Shown piece by piece: positions 14,833 through 23,075 of a DNA stretch of 32,016 bases. The notes beneath the pieces were generated by a model. That model was given only the letters and a program-made list of their open reading frames with translations, searched no databases and had not been told where the DNA came from. Origin of the DNA: DATBRG01 sp036560445 (lineage in GTDB: Bacteria; Pseudomonadota; Gammaproteobacteria; Burkholderiales; Methylophilaceae). A program made the translations under genes and the position numbers. Every line of letters starts with the position of its first letter. The first letter of the stretch is position 1. Location of the stretch: the NCBI GenBank assembly GCA_036560445.1, contig DATBRG010000038.1:1-32016 (forward strand), in the 5' to 3' direction.

Positions 14833-16071
14833 TTACTGCAGCTGCGTTATACGTGACTCAAGCTGGCCGCGATCAATACCTGCTGCGCCAGACTTTGTTA
14901 CTAAATCCAATGTTTGTTTGTAATACTGCAAGGCCAGTGCTTTTTTACCTAGCTGATCGAGGCTGATAGCCAAATTAAAGGCATATTCTGCGTTGCTGGC
15001 ATCAAAATGATACGCCTGGAAATATGCCTGCTGCGCTTCCGCCCAGCGACTTTGATCAGAATACAAACCGCCCAGCGCAGCATATAGGTAGGCTGCATCC
15101 GGCTGTTGTGTCAACAAGTTCTTAATGCGTGTCTCACTGCCTATCGGATCGACTTGAGAAGATGCGCTGATCAAGGCTGCCTGCGCGATACTGTTTCTGG
15201 GCTCCACCTCCAGCACTTTGCTATACCAGCCTGCCGCATCATTGTTACGCCCCTGACGCGATGCAATAGCTGCCATGCCAAGCAAAGCATCAACATTGCG
15301 CACATCAGACTGCAGCACTTGCCGGTAATAGCCTTGCGCCTGAACATCATTACCTGCGTTAAAGGCTTGGTATGCCGCCAGCAGGCTAGGGTTAACGCCT
15401 ACAGATGGGTTGTTGCGTGTGATCTTTACTGCCTCACTACTAGCTACTGGCTCGCCAAACGCCAATTGTTGAGATTTAACGGAACGAGAGCGGCGAGGTG
15501 CAGCCGGCTCCTCATCAATATCTTGCTTTGTATCTGCCAGGGCTTTATCTGACTTTTCCGATTTAGACACTGCAGCAGTATCAGAAGGCTCTGCTGTGGT
15601 CGGCGTCGCAGGAACAGCCGTTTTTAGCTCTGCCGGAGACGAAGCAACTGGATTGGGTGCAGGAACTGTTTCAACCGGCTTGTTAGGTGTAGGTAACGCC
15701 GGTCGAGCAATCACTAGTTCCGGCTGTTTCAAAGATTGTAGATAGCTGTAGAACTGCATCCCGATCAACAACAAGACCAGTAAGCTGACACCAGCAACCA
15801 CTAAGGTTTTTTTTGAGCCAGAACTATTCGCTTGACCACTCTTGGCAGCAAACATGGTCGCTGCCGCCTGCTGACTTACTTGTCTTTTATCTTCCGCCTG
15901 TCGCTCGTTACCCGATACGTGCGTTTGTTGTGTAACACCGGCTTCATTATTTTGGCCAACATCATTGCCAATTGGAGTTAGCTCAAGGGACAGATCGCCG
16001 GCCGCAGCAGCCTTTTCACTAGAACCTTTACCTTGTTCTGCTTTTTCCAGAGCTTTAATTAGCAGACTCAT
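14833..16071 (-). CDS. TPR protein in MshN position, 412 aa
   Basis: A bitopic protein. A cytoplasmic N-terminus begins MSLLIKALEKAEQGK, a start seen in many MSHA/T2SS-locus TPR proteins. A membrane helix lies at about 89-110. A Pro/Ala/Thr-rich periplasmic linker (about 115-225) leads to tetratricopeptide repeats (about 227-405). The repeats show the A-x-Y/F and W-Y-x-K-V-L-x-x-x-P-x-N pattern, for example AAGWYSKVLEVEPRN. The gene overlaps the end of mshL by 17 bases. The MshN-type proteins are thought to be partners of the secretin, perhaps as assembly or docking factors; the role here is inferred from order and domains. The ATG at 16071 has only a weak ribosome-binding site and relies on coupling. 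Confidence 0.82.
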   Translation of the reverse strand: MSLLIKALEKAEQGKGSSEKAAAAGDLSLELTPIGNDVGQNNEAGVTQQTHVSGNERQAEDKRQVSQQAAATMFAAKSGQANSSGSKKTLVVAGVSLLVLLLIGMQFYSYLQSLKQPELVIARPALPTPNKPVETVPAPNPVASSPAELKTAVPATPTTAEPSDTAAVSKSEKSDKALADTKQDIDEEPAAPRRSRSVKSQQLAFGEPVASSEAVKITRNNPSVGVNPSLLAAYQAFNAGNDVQAQGYYRQVLQSDVRNVDALLGMAAIASRQGRNNDAAGWYSKVLEVEPRNSIAQAALISASSQVDPIGSETRIKNLLTQQPDAAYLYAALGGLYSDQSRWAEAQQAYFQAYHFDASNAEYAFNLAISLDQLGKKALALQYYKQTLDLVTKSGAAGIDRGQLESRITQLQ

Positions 16072-17881
16072 CTAGTCTTTGCTGTAGTTGTTGGTTGGGC
16101 AGATACTGCTTGTATGCACTTAGTTCATCGCTCTCAAGGCTGGCATTCTGGATGACTGTTGGTCGCAAGAATATGACTAGTTCGGTTTTTCTATTAGAGT
16201 CATCTTTGCCGCTGAATAATCTACCAACATAAGGTAATTTAGATAATCCGGGCACGTTATCCGCATTGCGTCGCACCTCATCCTGCATCAAGCCCCCCAA
16301 TACCGCCGTGTTGCCGCTATCAACTTGTAAGATTGACTCCATCTCGCGTACTTGAATTTCTGGAATGCCGCTGCTGACATTCGTTAATTGCGGATTGGGG
16401 TCTAATTTAAAATCAATCAAACGTGAAATGGTTGGCCGTACATTGATATTAACCGTACCGGTATCGTTGATCTGTGGAGTCACACTCATGACTACCCCGA
16501 CCGGTACCGTATGCGGTGTAGTTGTGAATGTAGTAAGTGAAGTCGTTTGAGCCTGAGAAGTTGAAGCCTCAATCGTAAAGTAAACGAGATTGTCCACCAC
16601 CTTGAGTACTGCCGTCTGGTTATTCAACACCATGAGTTTGGGGCTGGATAACACCTTGGTATCACCAAACTGACTAAGCAGTTTGATTGAGGAGGCGATT
16701 GTACCGAGAGTACCCGTGGTACTTTTTAAACCTATAGAGAAAAAAGAAGGCGATGATGTGGATGGTAATCTGGGGCCTAGAACCTGATTGAACGTCAGGC
16801 CGTCGGCCGACCCATCTCTACTCAACCTTGACCAGTCTATGCCGGCCTGGTAACTATCGTTAAGCGTTACTTCGGCTATTGTCGCTTCAATCAACACCTG
16901 CTTCCTGGCACTGGATAATATCTTGTCCAGAAACTCCTGAATTTTTTCGTGCTGTTTGTTGGTCGCACGGACACTTATCACCCCAGTTTCCGGGTTAGCT
17001 ATGACTGTTGCTGCAAACAGGGTTTTATATTCCGTACGTGCTTCTTCTTTTTCTTGCTTAGCCTGTTGTGCACTGTTTGAATCACTGCTGTTTGTAGCCG
17101 CATTCGACCCAGCTTTATTGGGTGCATTAGCATTACCGGAACTGGCTTGCTGATCGGAAGATTGTGCCGTACTGCCATTACGGGAAATAATAACTTCCTT
17201 GTCAGTCTCAGCAAGAATATCTTTGATATTAGCTATCAAGGTTTCCCAAAAATGGTTCTTGGATACGCTTGAAACCAAGGTTTTGGAGCTATTGGTTGTG
17301 CCGCCTGACGACCCACTAGAGCCAGAAGAAGAGCTACCACTTGTTCCACTAGAGCCCCCCCCGCTTGTGCCTGCAATCTCGGCCGCAACCCCCACCGAGC
17401 CTGTAGTATCTCGAGACATGTTGACGTAATCAACCTTGTAGGTCCTTAAAACCGGCAAGTCGGGGGTGATACTAAGTACATTACCTTCAATTTTATAAGT
17501 TAAATCAACTTGTTTTGACAACCTCTCCAGAATTGCAGGCAGCGTTTGATCGACGGCATTGAGCGTAACGCGACCTTGAATGGCGGGGTGAATATCAATA
17601 TTCAACTTGCTGTCACGCGCCAGCGCAAAGAGAATTTCCTTCACCGGCACTTCGTTCACTACAACGCTGTAGGTTTGTTCTTTGGCTTTGGATTTTGGTG
17701 GAGGAAGAAATGCTGTATTTTTTACAGGCTTTGGAATTGCAGAAGCACCGCCATCAGCAGCTTTGCCTGTTTGTTGGCCATTAACTTGTCCATCGATATG
17801 TCCGGTAGACGGGGTGACTTGTGATTCATGCGCACAGCCCGAGAGAGCAACGATGGTAAAAATAATGCAAGTCTTATTCAT
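16055..17881 (-). CDS. mshL: MSHA-type pilus secretin lipoprotein MshL
   Basis: A 608-residue outer-membrane secretin. The signal peptide ends in the lipobox LSGC, with Cys16 as the lipidated residue. A periplasmic N0/STN domain lies at about 70-140. Two low-complexity stretches follow: a Gly/Ser run at 171-199 and a Ser/Asn/Gln/Ala-rich run at 238-280. They flank the N1-type domain. The secretin channel domain (about 330-595) shows VLSSPKLMVLNNQTA, VPVGVVMSVTPQI and the conserved end VPGLSKLPYVGRLF followed by TELVIFLRPTVI. The protein forms the ring through which the fibre leaves the cell. The ATG at 17881 has GGCGGA upstream. It follows the MshM-like gene by 77 bases and overlaps the TPR gene by 17. 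Confidence 0.94.
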   Translation of the reverse strand: MNKTCIIFTIVALSGCAHESQVTPSTGHIDGQVNGQQTGKAADGGASAIPKPVKNTAFLPPPKSKAKEQTYSVVVNEVPVKEILFALARDSKLNIDIHPAIQGRVTLNAVDQTLPAILERLSKQVDLTYKIEGNVLSITPDLPVLRTYKVDYVNMSRDTTGSVGVAAEIAGTSGGGSSGTSGSSSSGSSGSSGGTTNSSKTLVSSVSKNHFWETLIANIKDILAETDKEVIISRNGSTAQSSDQQASSGNANAPNKAGSNAATNSSDSNSAQQAKQEKEEARTEYKTLFAATVIANPETGVISVRATNKQHEKIQEFLDKILSSARKQVLIEATIAEVTLNDSYQAGIDWSRLSRDGSADGLTFNQVLGPRLPSTSSPSFFSIGLKSTTGTLGTIASSIKLLSQFGDTKVLSSPKLMVLNNQTAVLKVVDNLVYFTIEASTSQAQTTSLTTFTTTPHTVPVGVVMSVTPQINDTGTVNINVRPTISRLIDFKLDPNPQLTNVSSGIPEIQVREMESILQVDSGNTAVLGGLMQDEVRRNADNVPGLSKLPYVGRLFSGKDDSNRKTELVIFLRPTVIQNASLESDELSAYKQYLPNQQLQQRLDESAN

Positions 17882-17958
17882 AATTCCGCCGAACTACTCC
17901 CCGATTCACGCCTTGCAAGTTGTTTATCGCACAATCAAGTTTAGAGTGCAATAGCAAC

Positions 17959-19566
17959 TTATTGAAATTGTTTTGTTTCTTCCATAATACCACCAACCGT
18001 TCTCAACTTCGGACGGTTGGCACGTATCATCTTGGGTAATTTTTGCATGGCCTGGGTTGCCTGATTCCAGTTTTGGTATCCGCCGTAGGTCACCATAATA
18101 AATGGCCTACCTTTTTCCCGGGTACGGAACAGGTAAATTTTGTCCGGATCAAGCTGCTTTGTCAGTGACGCCAGCTGGCTTCGCATCTGATCTTCATCGC
18201 CGCCGCCCATCAGTTGCACAGTCACAGTGGATGGGGGATTCTGGGTTAGCCAAGTCTTACCTGCACTCAAGTACTGCTCCAACAGCTCCTTGGATTCTGG
18301 TTTTACCTCTATCTTTGATTCCGCAACCGCTGGAGAAGATATAGGCGTTGGTGTACTAGCATTGATTGAACTGTTATTAACTGAGGGCTGAGAACTAGCT
18401 GCGACAACTGGAGCGCTCTTTGGTACAGCATTGACGATGGGAGCAACAGCCTGTGGCGTACTAACAGCTACTGCGGAAGTTGGCACAGTAACTGCCTCTG
18501 CTTTTTGTATCACATTCGTTGCAGGTACCGCTATTGGGGGCGAAGGTTGTGTTATAGCGGGCTCGGGTTGGGCCGCAACTGCTGGCGCAGCTTGCATAGC
18601 CGGAGCTGGCGCAGGCTTTGCCTCGGCTGTGGGCAAACTTTTTTTGCCAGAAGCGGTTGGCCAGCTTTGTATAAGGTATGCAGTACTCAAGCCTAATAAG
18701 ATCGTGGCTGCAGCTGCATAATAAATTCGCATTCTGCCCTGATGCCTTGTTTGCTCCGCACCAAATTCGCTATCTTTGATGGCTGCATGTACATGCTTGG
18801 GAGTAACCAGATAAACATTATCTGCAAATGCCGAAAGCAGTGACTTGTCCGCCAATATATTTACCCGCCGCACTAGGCCCTGAGCCGCTTTTGACAGTTT
18901 CCGGATGGCTTGTTTGGAAAACAGGTGAGGGCCAAAGTAGCCCGCAGCACGTAGCCGGAAAATCAGGTACTCAGCAATTTCCTTTTCCTGCAATGGCCCT
19001 AGGTTGAAACTGTGGGTGATGCGCTCCCTGAGTTGGCGAATCTGTGTCTGGTTAAGATTCACATCCAATTCCGGTTGCCCGAATAACACGATTTGCAGCA
19101 GCTTATCGTGCTTGGTTTCCAGATTCGACAGCAGCCTGATTTCTTCCAGTGTTGCCAGTGGCATGCCCTGAGCTTCTTCTACAAAAATCACGACTTGCTT
19201 GCCATTTACATGACGATCCAGCAAATATGTCTGTAGTGCTTGCATCACTTGCAGACGATCCGCACTTTTCGGCAGCTTCAGCTGAAGCTCGAAGGCAATT
19301 GCATGTAAAACATCTTCTGGCGCCATACTTGGGTTAGCCAGATAAATACTTTCTACTTTCTCTGGCAACAGGGTCTGTAGCATGCGGCAAAGCATAGTTT
19401 TGCCGCTGCCCACCTCGCCCACCACCTTAACAATGCCTTCACCAGTGGTAATTGCGTAGATAAGCGCATCCAACACTGCGCCTCGATTGCCGCCAGAGAA
19501 AAAAAACTCGGTATTGGGGGTAATTTTGAATGGTGGCTGCTTAAGACCAAAATGTGCGTAATACAC
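17959..19566 (-). CDS. mshM: ExeA/MshM-like AAA ATPase with C-terminal SPOR-like domain
   Basis: A 535-residue membrane ATPase. It begins with the ExeA-family motif MYYAHFGLKQPPF, then Walker A GEVGSGKT (50-57) and Walker B VVIFVEEAQ (125-133). A sensor region follows, and a membrane helix at about 281-300. About 140 residues of Ala/Pro/Val-rich linker cross the periplasm. The last ~90 residues (about 445-520) resemble a SPOR domain, with VTVQLMGG, IYLFRT and FIMVTYGGY, which would bind denuded peptidoglycan. In Aeromonas, ExeA remodels peptidoglycan to place the secretin; the same role is inferred here, next to mshL. The start is GTG 19566, with AAGGA upstream and 2 bases after the stop of the regulator gene. 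The gene is thus coupled to the regulator. Confidence 0.9.
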   Translation of the reverse strand: MYYAHFGLKQPPFKITPNTEFFFSGGNRGAVLDALIYAITTGEGIVKVVGEVGSGKTMLCRMLQTLLPEKVESIYLANPSMAPEDVLHAIAFELQLKLPKSADRLQVMQALQTYLLDRHVNGKQVVIFVEEAQGMPLATLEEIRLLSNLETKHDKLLQIVLFGQPELDVNLNQTQIRQLRERITHSFNLGPLQEKEIAEYLIFRLRAAGYFGPHLFSKQAIRKLSKAAQGLVRRVNILADKSLLSAFADNVYLVTPKHVHAAIKDSEFGAEQTRHQGRMRIYYAAAATILLGLSTAYLIQSWPTASGKKSLPTAEAKPAPAPAMQAAPAVAAQPEPAITQPSPPIAVPATNVIQKAEAVTVPTSAVAVSTPQAVAPIVNAVPKSAPVVAASSQPSVNNSSINASTPTPISSPAVAESKIEVKPESKELLEQYLSAGKTWLTQNPPSTVTVQLMGGGDEDQMRSQLASLTKQLDPDKIYLFRTREKGRPFIMVTYGGYQNWNQATQAMQKLPKMIRANRPKLRTVGGIMEETKQFQ

Positions 19567-19568
19567 AC

Positions 19569-20999
19569 TTATTCCTTAAAGTCTTCTTGCAGCTGAATAC
19601 GGCTGTATAGTGTGGTGCGATTGATGCCGAGCAGTTTTGCAGCTTGGCTTAGGTTACCGTGGGTTATCTTCATTGCCGCATCGACGTAAGCCTTTTCCCA
19701 AGCCTTCAATACGTGGTCGAGATTAAGGTTTGCCTGTACCTGCAAATGTCGATGGGCGTGGCTTGACAATGCTGCCTCATCCGCCATAAAGGATATTTCT
19801 GTGTTGGCGATCTGTTGGGCGAGATCCAGCTCTGCTGCAAGTTGCATATCATTAACCTGCTGGCCAGAATATTTGGCAGTAAGTCGTATGATGATGTTGC
19901 GCAACTCACGTACGTTGCCGGGAAAATGATATGTCAGCCAGCGCTGCTTGGCTTTTTGATCAAAACTAAAAGTCCTTTGTTCGGTTTCCCGTGCGTAGAA
20001 TTCGCTGAAGTGTTGCAGTAATAAGTAGCGGTCTTCTTCGAGCTCACGTAATGGTGGTACGCGCACTGAAAACACACTCAGCCGATGATAAAGGTCTATA
20101 CGGAAATTACCCGCGCGCACTTCATCACGCAGGTCACGATTGGTAGCGGCGACTATGCGTGCCCTACTGCGACGAGTCTGGGTTTCGCCTATACGCTGGT
20201 ATTCGCCATTTTCCAGTACGCGTAGCAATTTTGCCTGCAACTCCAGGGGCAATTCGCCGATTTCATCCAGGAAAAGGGTACCTTCGCCAGCATCCTCAAA
20301 ATATCCGCTGTTAGCTGTAGCTGCCCCCGTAAACGCACCCTTAATATGGCCAAACAAAATAGACTCTGCCAAGGTTGGGGATATTGCAGCACAATTCACC
20401 GATAAATAAGGTTGGCGAGTGCGGCGACTCAAGCGATGCAAACAGCTGGCAACCAATTCCTTACCGCTACCGGATTCACCCTCAATAAGTACCGGGAAAG
20501 GTGCATCGGCAAACTGCCCTATCTGTGTGCGTAAAGTTTGCATAGGCAAGCTATCACCTAATAAACCGCAGTCTTGCTGTTCTCTGCGACCCTCACCTAA
20601 CTCTGCATCCTGGAGTTTTAACGCATTGTCCAGTAGCTCGCGCAGTTTCTCTACATCACATGGCTTGGGAATAAAATCTACGGCACCCAAGGCCAATGCA
20701 TGCTTTACATTGACCTCTTCGTTTTGCCCGGAAAGCACCAGGATTTTCATGGTGGGTGAATGTGCGAGCAGCTCACCTATTACCTTAAAGCCTTCGTCCG
20801 GCTTATGCGGCACTGGCGGCAGGCCTAAATCTACAAGCGCGAGAGAGGGAGGTACCTCCAGTTGGCGTAATAAACTTTTAGCTTGGATTCTTGATTCGGC
20901 GACATAAACATCGAAATGTTTGCCAAGTACGTAATGCAAGGTATCCGTGATTAACGGGTCGTCATCAATGATAATTAAAACGGGACGTTGCTCTGCCAT
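19569..20999 (-). CDS. Sigma-54-dependent response regulator (NtrC family)
   Basis: A 476-residue three-domain regulator. The receiver domain (1-125) has the acidic pair near IIDDDP, the phospho-acceptor Asp57 (LVDLGLPP) and Lys112. The AAA+ domain (about 145-380) has Walker A GESGSGKE (174-181), GAFTGA (221-226), which contacts sigma-54, and Walker B TLFLDE (241-246). A Fis-type helix-turn-helix ends the protein (NLSQAAKLLGINRTTLYSRI). The receiver resembles that of PrsR-type regulators of exopolysaccharide/PEP-CTERM loci. ATG 20999 is preferred to a TTG three bases upstream. The MshM-like gene starts 2 bases after the stop, so the regulator heads the pilus train and is its likely controller, which is inference. 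No cognate histidine kinase lies in the window. Confidence 0.93.
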   Translation of the reverse strand: MAEQRPVLIIIDDDPLITDTLHYVLGKHFDVYVAESRIQAKSLLRQLEVPPSLALVDLGLPPVPHKPDEGFKVIGELLAHSPTMKILVLSGQNEEVNVKHALALGAVDFIPKPCDVEKLRELLDNALKLQDAELGEGRREQQDCGLLGDSLPMQTLRTQIGQFADAPFPVLIEGESGSGKELVASCLHRLSRRTRQPYLSVNCAAISPTLAESILFGHIKGAFTGAATANSGYFEDAGEGTLFLDEIGELPLELQAKLLRVLENGEYQRIGETQTRRSRARIVAATNRDLRDEVRAGNFRIDLYHRLSVFSVRVPPLRELEEDRYLLLQHFSEFYARETEQRTFSFDQKAKQRWLTYHFPGNVRELRNIIIRLTAKYSGQQVNDMQLAAELDLAQQIANTEISFMADEAALSSHAHRHLQVQANLNLDHVLKAWEKAYVDAAMKITHGNLSQAAKLLGINRTTLYSRIQLQEDFKE

Positions 21000-21053
21000 C
21001 AATCAGGCTTTCTGTTGCTTATTTTGCTGAAATTGAAAATGACAAGAATTCAT

Positions 21054-21093
21054 GCCGCTACTATAGCGGCAAAGCCCTGTAGTATCAATTATA
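21054..21093 (-). promoter_or_regulatory. Leader of the response regulator gene: -10 box and hairpin
   Basis: A perfect TATAAT on the minus strand (21088-21093) lies about 90 bases before the regulator start; its -35 region is poor. Downstream, within the predicted leader, GCCGCTA and TAGCGGC (21054-21070) form a 7-base-pair hairpin with a 3-base loop. There is no T tract, so it is not a terminator. Readthrough from the tRNA genes upstream is also possible. Confidence 0.4.
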
Positions 21094-21140
21094 GCGGGCG
21101 ACAGCCCTATCGACGAGACAGAAATAACTCAAGAAGAGAA

Positions 21141-21217
21141 TGGGGTGACCGATGGGGCTCGAACCCACGACAACTGGAATCACAATCCAGGGCTCTACCA
21201 ACTGAGCTACGGCCACC
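21141..21217 (-). tRNA. tRNA-His (GTG)
   Basis: A 77-base gene with encoded CCA. The acceptor strands GGTGGCC and GGTCACC pair, including the extra G-1 opposite C73 that is the identity element of tRNA-His. The anticodon loop TTGTGAT gives GTG at 21181-21183. It is the last of three tRNA genes on this strand. Confidence 0.97.
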
Positions 21218-21243
21218 ATTAAAACTGATTATGTCAGAGATAT

Positions 21244-21320
21244 TGGCCTGCCCGACAGGAATCGAACCTGTAACCCCCAGCTTAGAAGGCTGGTGCTCTA
21301 TCCGGTTGAGCTACGGGCAG
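21244..21320 (-). tRNA. tRNA-Arg (TCT)
   Basis: A 77-base cloverleaf with encoded CCA. The acceptor strands CTGCCCG and CGGGCAG pair and G is the discriminator base. The anticodon loop CTTCTAA gives TCT at 21284-21286, reading AGA/AGG. It lies 26 bases upstream of tRNA-His. Confidence 0.96.
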
Positions 21321-21374
21321 ATTGTCGGGCAATCTAGACATTTTATAGTTGCAGATTGATATACAACTTTAATT

Positions 21375-21451
21375 TGGTCGGGGTGGAGAGATTTGAACTC
21401 CCGACATCCTGCTCCCAAAGCAGGCGCGCTACCAGGCTACGCTACACCCCG
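21375..21451 (-). tRNA. tRNA-Pro (TGG)
   Basis: A 77-base gene with encoded CCA. It starts with C and has discriminator A, as usual for tRNA-Pro. The anticodon loop TTTGGGA gives TGG at 21415-21417. It is the first gene of the Pro-Arg-His array and sits directly behind a strong promoter. Confidence 0.97.
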
Positions 21452-21460
21452 AGGGCGAGA

Positions 21461-21489
21461 AATATAGCGTAAACGAGGCCTCCGGTCAA
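21461..21489 (-). promoter_or_regulatory. Promoter of the tRNA-Pro/Arg/His array
   Basis: On the minus strand TTGACC (21484-21489) and TATATT (21461-21466) are separated by exactly 17 bases. The expected start is within about 10 bases of the mature 5' end of tRNA-Pro, so all three tRNAs can be made as one precursor. Confidence 0.75.
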
Positions 21490-21546
21490 TTCTATTATTT
21501 TAGAATAGCCTGTTAAAATAGCGTTTTTTTAATACCCAAAGCTGTC

Positions 21547-22404
21547 ATGTCTGCGCAAATTATCAACGGCAAAGCAATTGCTGACAATATGTTAAGTGAA
21601 ATCAAGGCGCGTATTGCGCAGCGATTAAAAAACGGCAAACGCCCGCCGGGTCTGGCTGTGATAGTGATAGGAGCAGATCCGGCTTCTGCCATATACGTAC
21701 GCAACAAGCGGCTGGCTTGTGAAAAAGTAGGTATAACCTCGGTAGCCTATAATTTACCCTCGTCGACCACTGAAGCCGAGTTGCTGGAGTTGGTTAACAA
21801 GCTCAACCAAGATAAAGGCATTGACGGCATTCTCGTTCAGTCACCGCTCCCGCCGCAGATTAAAGACGAGCATGTGATTGAAAAGATTAGCCCTGATAAG
21901 GATGTAGATGGGTTTCATCCATATAATATTGGCAGGTTGGCAGTGCGTCAGCCAACCCTGCGCTCTTGTACACCTTTTGGTGTCATCAAAATGCTGGAAA
22001 CGACAGGTATCGAACTCATGGGTATGGATGCCGTGGTAGTTGGTGTTTCCAATCATGTCGGGCGTCCTATGGCGCTAGAGTTACTGTTGGCTGGCTGTAC
22101 TGTTACCGGGTGTCATCGTCATACCAAAGATTTAGCCGCTAACGTAGCACGCGCAGATATTCTGGTTGTCGCCGCCGGAAAACCTGGCCTGATCAAGGGT
22201 GAATGGATCAAGACTGGCGCGATAGTGGTCGACATCGGCATCAATCGGCTGGCCGATGGCAGTATTTGTGGTGATGTTGATTTTGCTACGGCAAAAGAAC
22301 GGGCGGGATGGATTACACCGGTGCCTGGTGGCGTCGGCCCAATGACAGTAGCCACTCTAATGCAAAACACCCTGCTTGCGCTTGAGTTGCGTGAAGCTAA
22401 ATAA
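21547..22404 (+). CDS. folD: Bifunctional methylenetetrahydrofolate dehydrogenase/cyclohydrolase
   Basis: A 285-residue cytoplasmic enzyme that converts 5,10-methylene-THF to 10-formyl-THF through methenyl-THF with NADP. The family's substrate motif YVxxK is present, with the catalytic Lys54 (IYVRNKRLACEK). Further motifs are VQSPLPPQI, the DKDVDGFHP region, the nucleotide-binding GxSxxxGxP stretch VVGVSNHVGRPM, and the end motif TPVPGGVGPMTVATLMQNT. The length is standard. The ATG at 21547 matches the usual MSAQIINGKAIA start, although no good ribosome-binding site is visible. It is divergent from the tRNA array with about 95 bases between, and is followed by dksA on the same strand after 136 bases. 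Confidence 0.98.
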   Translation: MSAQIINGKAIADNMLSEIKARIAQRLKNGKRPPGLAVIVIGADPASAIYVRNKRLACEKVGITSVAYNLPSSTTEAELLELVNKLNQDKGIDGILVQSPLPPQIKDEHVIEKISPDKDVDGFHPYNIGRLAVRQPTLRSCTPFGVIKMLETTGIELMGMDAVVVGVSNHVGRPMALELLLAGCTVTGCHRHTKDLAANVARADILVVAAGKPGLIKGEWIKTGAIVVDIGINRLADGSICGDVDFATAKERAGWITPVPGGVGPMTVATLMQNTLLALELREAK

Positions 22405-22540
22405 CACAACCCTACTTTAGTAAGCTCAGGATTTTTAGCCATTTACTCCACGATTAGGCCTTTTGCATGAGTTGGCTAATCAGTGTAAACTTGCGCCTGC
22501 TTTATTTTTCTGTTAATGACCGTAAAACTTCAAGGCACAC

Positions 22541-22963
22541 ATGGCTGAAGCAATAACCAAGCAATTCACCCCTTATAACGCCAAGGCGAATGAGGAGTAC
22601 ATGAATGACAAGCAGCTTGATCATTTCCGCAAGATCCTGAATGACTGGAAAGCTGAACTGAGTAACGATATTGATCGTACTGTTCACACCATGCAGGACG
22701 AAGTCACAATGTTTGCTGACCCGAATGATCGCGCCAGCCAAGAGTCAGACATGGCACTGGAACTACGCAACCGCGACCGCGAACGCAAGCTGATCAAGAA
22801 AATTGATGAAACGCTGGGCAAGATCAATGAACACGACTACGGTTACTGCGAGAGCTGCGGCGTCGAGATTGGCCTCAAACGTCTAGAAGCACGTCCAACA
22901 GCGACTTTATGCATTGACTGCAAAACCCTCGATGAGATTCGTGAAAAGCAGGTCGCTAAATAG
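22541..22963 (+). CDS. dksA: RNA polymerase-binding transcription factor DksA
   Basis: A 140-residue DksA. The coiled coil carries the tip motif DPNDRASQE with Asp60 and Asp63, the two residues needed to act in the secondary channel of RNA polymerase. A complete C4 zinc finger follows (C103, C106, C124 and C127). With ppGpp this protein lowers rRNA and tRNA promoter activity and raises amino-acid operons. The length fits betaproteobacterial DksA. The ATG at 22541 is supported by AAGG upstream. The 136-base gap after folD is AT-rich near its end; a weak TTGCAT-17-TAAACT pair (22463-22491) may be its promoter. The gene ends at a strong bidirectional terminator shared with pnp. Confidence 0.97.
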   Translation: MAEAITKQFTPYNAKANEEYMNDKQLDHFRKILNDWKAELSNDIDRTVHTMQDEVTMFADPNDRASQESDMALELRNRDRERKLIKKIDETLGKINEHDYGYCESCGVEIGLKRLEARPTATLCIDCKTLDEIREKQVAK

Positions 22964-22977
22964 CGCCAACTTTCAGT

Positions 22978-22994
22978 GAGCGCTAATAGCGCTC
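22978..22994 (+). other. Hairpin after dksA
   Basis: GAGCGCT and AGCGCTC form a 7-base-pair stem with the loop AAT, 15 bases after the dksA stop. No T tract follows. It precedes the true terminator and may act as a 3'-end stabiliser. Confidence 0.5.
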
Positions 22995-23031
22995 TACGCT
23001 GGCTCTAAAAGCCTAGTGATAATTAAGAAAT

Positions 23032-23059
23032 AAAAAGGCCGGAAATTTCCGGCCTTTTT
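23032..23059. terminator. Bidirectional terminator between dksA and pnp
   Basis: A perfect 28-base palindrome: A5 then GGCCGGA, loop AATT, TCCGGCC and T5 on both strands. It ends dksA (+) and pnp (-), whose stop is at 23076. Confidence 0.92.
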
Positions 23060-23075
23060 ATTTTGCTACACTTTC

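Noticed and set aside
17885..17902. GG-N10-GC spacing just before mshL
   Set aside because: It is only a few bases from the start codon, leaving no room for a transcript leader, and has no further consensus bases.
21094..21110. GG-N10-GC spacing resembling a sigma-54 promoter upstream of the regulator
   Set aside because: Only the GG and GC dinucleotides match; they belong to a GC-rich GGGC/GCCC repeat and the rest of the consensus is absent.
21141..21451. tRNA array as an integration site
   Set aside because: No integrase, direct repeat of a tRNA 3' end or foreign gene block is seen on either side.
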